Source: Planctomycetaceae bacterium (lineage in GTDB: Bacteria > Planctomycetota > Planctomycetia > Planctomycetales > Planctomycetaceae). From it: a stretch of DNA of 7,996 nt. Shown one piece after another: positions 4,935 through 7,996 of this stretch. How positions within the stretch are numbered: position 1 is the first letter of the stretch; each line of letters begins with the position of its first letter. Below the pieces are notes generated by a model. It was not told the origin of the DNA. It saw only the letters and a list, made by a program, of their open reading frames with translations, and did no database searches. The stretch spans positions 1-7,996 of the forward strand of contig JALQWE010000152.1 of assembly GCA_023258825.1 (NCBI GenBank), given 5' to 3'. The translations under genes were made by a program, and so were the position numbers.

Positions 4935-7751
4935 TCAGCCGCCACCGGGCTGCTTTTCAGAAGCGGCAGACGGCTTTGCAAATGCACTTTCCTGCGGATT
5001 GAAGGCATACTCCACCGCAATGGCCGGCATGAGTCCGATGGCGGGAATCTGCAGATCCTCAGTAACTCGCAGTGTCAGCTTCAATGCAGGAAGTGTTGTG
5101 GCCCCAGCCGGAGTTCCGTCACGTGTTGCGGTGGAAAAGTCGGTGATTGTTAACTGAATCAGCGAAGGTGGTTGCAGATCACCCAATCGTCCGGAACGAA
5201 TCACCTTCTCACCAGCAACTAGTTCATACTCCACAGGCAGTTCATCCCAGAACGCATTCTTTCTGTACAGGTTTCTCGCGCGAGCATTCACTGACAGGAA
5301 GAAACACAGGTGGGGGCTGCGAGCGAATGCGGCCGGGATTACGACGGAGGTAGAGACCGTGTCGCCAGCCTTCAGCACTTTGCGATCTGCGGGAAACGTC
5401 AATGCCCGATGAACGCGCGATTCCTCCACCACAGCCATCCCCGAAGATTCAGCAGCATCAACGGATTGCAGCTTCAGGAACGACAACTCTGAACGATCCA
5501 CGGCCATCCCGGCCACAAGATGCCACGCAATGATGATTGCCAGAGCGATTGCTCCGGGCAGTAGTGAACGCATTTCAAACCCGAGTGTTCGCGGGCCGTG
5601 TGGCTCTGTCGATTTTTGACTCACCACCAATCCGGCCGTCCATGCGAGTGGAAATCCCAGAATGTGACTGTAGTAGGGGCCTGCTTCCATGGCGAACAAA
5701 ATGATAAAGTACTGCCCGATCACGAACAGTAATGGAAACAATTCACTTGTCGCCACCGGCATCTGAGTCGCCGCAAGCAGGCGTTTCAGGGCCAGCAGCA
5801 GCAGGATCGAGTAGAATCCCTGAAGCATCAGGTTCTGTGCGGAGTTCCATGGAACCCTCGTAAATTCCCAACGCCCTTCAACTCCCTGCGCATAACCGCC
5901 AAATGTTCGGTTCTTGTAATCGGTTTGCTGTGTCACAAACGCATTTTTGCGCAGAGCACACAACCACAGATCAATTCCGACAGCCACTTTCTCGTGCAGC
6001 AGTTTCCGGAACAGCACTCTGGAACGCAAAGCAGCCGGCACTGTTGGCACGTACGCGAAACGCCAGTTGTCGAGAGTGCGACCATCCCCATTGGTCGTGG
6101 AATCAACTGCCGAGAAGTATTCGATCATGGACAGATTCGGGAGTGGACCAGTCCTTGCCAGGATTTCTGCACCAACAGACTTCTCAATCATACGACTGAA
6201 GTGCCAGGAAAAATACAGCATGGCGACAGCCATAAACACCGTTCGGAAGAATTTCTCCGGTCGTTGCTCTTCAGACATCTGCAGATAGCGAACCACTGCA
6301 TAAAAACCTGCAATCACAGTCGTCAGCACAACAAACAATCCAAACGATTTCTGCAGATCCACGAATGCCAGCGACACAGTCAGCAACAGAGTAAGGCCTG
6401 CCCATCTGAGGTAGTCGCCAGGAGTCAGCATTCGACCAGCCAGCCGTCTCAGAAATGTCATGGACAGCTGGACCACACACCAGACTGCCACCATGGACAG
6501 AAAACCGATGTTGTTGATCGCCGCCAGTGTCGGTGCATACCAGAACGCAGGGTAAAAAATCAGAAACGGTAATGAACAACATGCTGTCTGCAGTGAAAAC
6601 ATACAGCGTATCAGCCAACCACAGATCACCGCTGTCAGCATTTGCAGGACTACGCAACTGATCTCCACCGCTGAAAATTCTGTACCGAATAACTGGACAA
6701 TAGGAGTGACGAACGTTCGTGCTCGCTGCAGATAGATTGCACGTGTCGGCCAGTTCGCGTCACCAATCTTGTCCCAGTCGTTCACAGCCATCGCTTTTCC
6801 ATAACGCCAGTACTTTTCGTAGTCACCTGTCTGCACAGAATCGATGTTCCACACCCAGATCAGTTTCAGCACCAGCGAAACCAGCAGGAATACTCCTGCC
6901 AGCACGAGTCTGCGTTGATCAGTTCCGGAACTCAGAATCGCCCCGAGATAAACCCGAATCATTCCCAGCAGCAGCGCCAGCCCCACGCAGGCAGCCAGCA
7001 ACTGATTGCCCCACCGCACATCCCTCAACCATGGCCAGAATTCGAATAACTGCTGCAGTATCAGAATCAACAGCATACAACGGACGATACCGCTGCAGAG
7101 TCCAAACAGCGGCGTCTGACTCAGGTTCAGTTCCGAGTAGGTCTTCCGGGCATCAAGGCCACATGCACCGCCGGAAACAAGTAACCGACATACCCCCGTC
7201 AGCAGCAGTCCGAGCATCAGACACTGCAGCAGAGGCACAACGATCATCCAGTAATCTCCCTGCCAGTTCACAACTCCGTCTGTCGTCAGGCGACTCTGGC
7301 TGGAATACGGTTCAGGAACAAATTCAAACCAAACCAGTCCCTGCTGATCCTGTTGCTGGTTAGTACGCAGTTTCCCCGCGGGTGATGGAATCGCAGGACG
7401 CTGATACGGAGCCACCCAGTTCTCGCCACAACGAATCTCAGGTCGTACATCGCCAGGCTGAAACCCCGTCTTTCCGCAGACGACGATGGACTTGGCCGGC
7501 GTCACTGTATTCAGCATACTGTAGACAGTGCGGTCTTCCTCACGCGGCTGCAGTGATCTCAGACTGTTGTCCGGCAGACGTACAAACACCCCCACGACCT
7601 GTGATGTCCACTCGGCAGGCAGTCGCGCATGCAGCTGCCCGTAATTCAGTTCCTGCGTCCGTCGATGCTGAAACGCCGCGACGAAGGTCAGGAACAACAG
7701 CAACACGAAAGCAAAGGTCCACCATCGTGAACGAAGTGCTGCGAAGGTCAT
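4935..7751 (-). CDS. Large multi-pass membrane protein, probable GT-C glycosyltransferase
   Basis: The 938-residue protein has roughly 14 hydrophobic segments (about 10-27, 168-193, 219-236, 249-270, 282-301, 363-385, 388-403, 405-431, 448-464, 467-489, 502-516, 639-660, 668-687, 694-710, 730-749). The part from 282 on resembles GT-C enzymes, which transfer sugars from lipid-phosphate donors on the outer face of the cytoplasmic membrane: a membrane helix is followed by SVQTGDYEKYWRYGKAM (305-321), where the acidic residue D310 would be the catalytic-loop aspartate, then YLQRARTFVTPIVQLFG (340-356). Near the end MEAGPYYSHILGFPL (688-702) resembles the (R)Y..P..P loop-helix motif. Unusual are an N-terminal region of about 280 residues with an extracytoplasmic segment (28-167) and three further helices, and a C-terminal segment of about 190 residues, rich in predicted strands, ending PGGG. 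The ATG at 7751 has no Shine-Dalgarno, but no other start codon lies in frame before the upstream stop. Donor, acceptor and activity are unknown; a structural membrane protein is the alternative. Confidence 0.7.
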   Translation of the reverse strand: MTFAALRSRWWTFAFVLLLFLTFVAAFQHRRTQELNYGQLHARLPAEWTSQVVGVFVRLPDNSLRSLQPREEDRTVYSMLNTVTPAKSIVVCGKTGFQPGDVRPEIRCGENWVAPYQRPAIPSPAGKLRTNQQQDQQGLVWFEFVPEPYSSQSRLTTDGVVNWQGDYWMIVVPLLQCLMLGLLLTGVCRLLVSGGACGLDARKTYSELNLSQTPLFGLCSGIVRCMLLILILQQLFEFWPWLRDVRWGNQLLAACVGLALLLGMIRVYLGAILSSGTDQRRLVLAGVFLLVSLVLKLIWVWNIDSVQTGDYEKYWRYGKAMAVNDWDKIGDANWPTRAIYLQRARTFVTPIVQLFGTEFSAVEISCVVLQMLTAVICGWLIRCMFSLQTACCSLPFLIFYPAFWYAPTLAAINNIGFLSMVAVWCVVQLSMTFLRRLAGRMLTPGDYLRWAGLTLLLTVSLAFVDLQKSFGLFVVLTTVIAGFYAVVRYLQMSEEQRPEKFFRTVFMAVAMLYFSWHFSRMIEKSVGAEILARTGPLPNLSMIEYFSAVDSTTNGDGRTLDNWRFAYVPTVPAALRSRVLFRKLLHEKVAVGIDLWLCALRKNAFVTQQTDYKNRTFGGYAQGVEGRWEFTRVPWNSAQNLMLQGFYSILLLLALKRLLAATQMPVATSELFPLLFVIGQYFIILFAMEAGPYYSHILGFPLAWTAGLVVSQKSTEPHGPRTLGFEMRSLLPGAIALAIIIAWHLVAGMAVDRSELSFLKLQSVDAAESSGMAVVEESRVHRALTFPADRKVLKAGDTVSTSVVIPAAFARSPHLCFFLSVNARARNLYRKNAFWDELPVEYELVAGEKVIRSGRLGDLQPPSLIQLTITDFSTATRDGTPAGATTLPALKLTLRVTEDLQIPAIGLMPAIAVEYAFNPQESAFAKPSAASEKQPGGG

Positions 7752-7996
7752 CTGCTGAATACTCTGTCTGTGGAAAATTATTTCTGAACGAGTGCGGTAG
7801 CGCTAATTGCTGCTGCTGGCAGTTGCCGCTGATACTGCAGAGCAGGGCCTGGAAAGACGCCGGAGCATCCGATTATCACAGGAATGCCATGGCAAAGATC
7901 GCTGTCAGTTTCAACAGGGGCTGATCTGATTTCGGTAGTAACTGAACATGGTACCACAGCTTCAGTGTGCCATACCGTCACGTAATGCGGAAGACG
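7752..7996. other. Upstream region of the membrane protein gene, possibly with the end of another minus-strand gene
   Basis: One minus-strand frame is open from the right edge to a TAA at 7778-7780 (72 codons), ending 26 bases before the ATG at 7751. It could be the C-terminus of a co-transcribed upstream gene, but the peptide has no recognisable motif and its third-position base use seems less GC-rich than the neighbour, so chance is just as likely. On the plus strand an ATG at 7948 opens a 16-codon frame running off the edge, without a ribosome binding site. No convincing promoter or terminator is visible; a 6-bp inverted repeat (ACTGAA 7941-7946, TTCAGT 7961-7966) is weak. Confidence 0.3.

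Noticed and set aside
5925..6572. Long plus-strand open frames (up to about 215 codons) opposite the membrane protein gene
   Set aside because: They are antisense shadows of the 938-codon gene; their translations are Q, H and S rich without motifs.

Overview
This window looks like chromosomal DNA of a moderately GC-rich bacterium, most likely a member of the Planctomycetota. That is inferred from the Tat-exported Gfo/Idh/MocA oxidoreductase (a family heavily expanded in that phylum), the large lineage-type membrane protein, the long stretches without genes and the patchy Shine-Dalgarno signals. No rRNA, tRNA, CRISPR array, insertion sequence or prophage gene was recognised.

Layout from left to right: (1) the N-terminal third of a glycogen synthase gene (glgA) on the minus strand, cut by the left edge; (2) a 374-bp divergent intergenic region; (3) a small unrecognised plus-strand gene of 122 codons; (4) a secreted Gfo/Idh/MocA-family oxidoreductase on the minus strand with a clear intrinsic terminator; (5) about 1.1 kb without a convincing gene but rich in short inverted and direct repeats; (6) a plus-strand gene for a class I SAM-methyltransferase-like protein behind a hairpin-rich leader; (7) a strong bidirectional terminator between convergent genes; (8) a 938-residue multi-pass membrane protein on the minus strand that looks like a GT-C glycosyltransferase with extra extracytoplasmic regions at both ends; (9) about 245 bp to the right edge, possibly holding the end of another minus-strand gene.

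The genes do not form one clear operon: strands alternate and each main gene is separated by an intergenic region or terminator. A loose theme is carbohydrate chemistry (glycogen synthesis, a sugar-type oxidoreductase, a putative lipid-linked-sugar glycosyltransferase), but a shared pathway is not demonstrated. No obviously new multi-gene system is visible. The items most worth a second look are the unusual architecture of the GT-C-like protein and the structured gene-less 1.1 kb before the methyltransferase-like gene.
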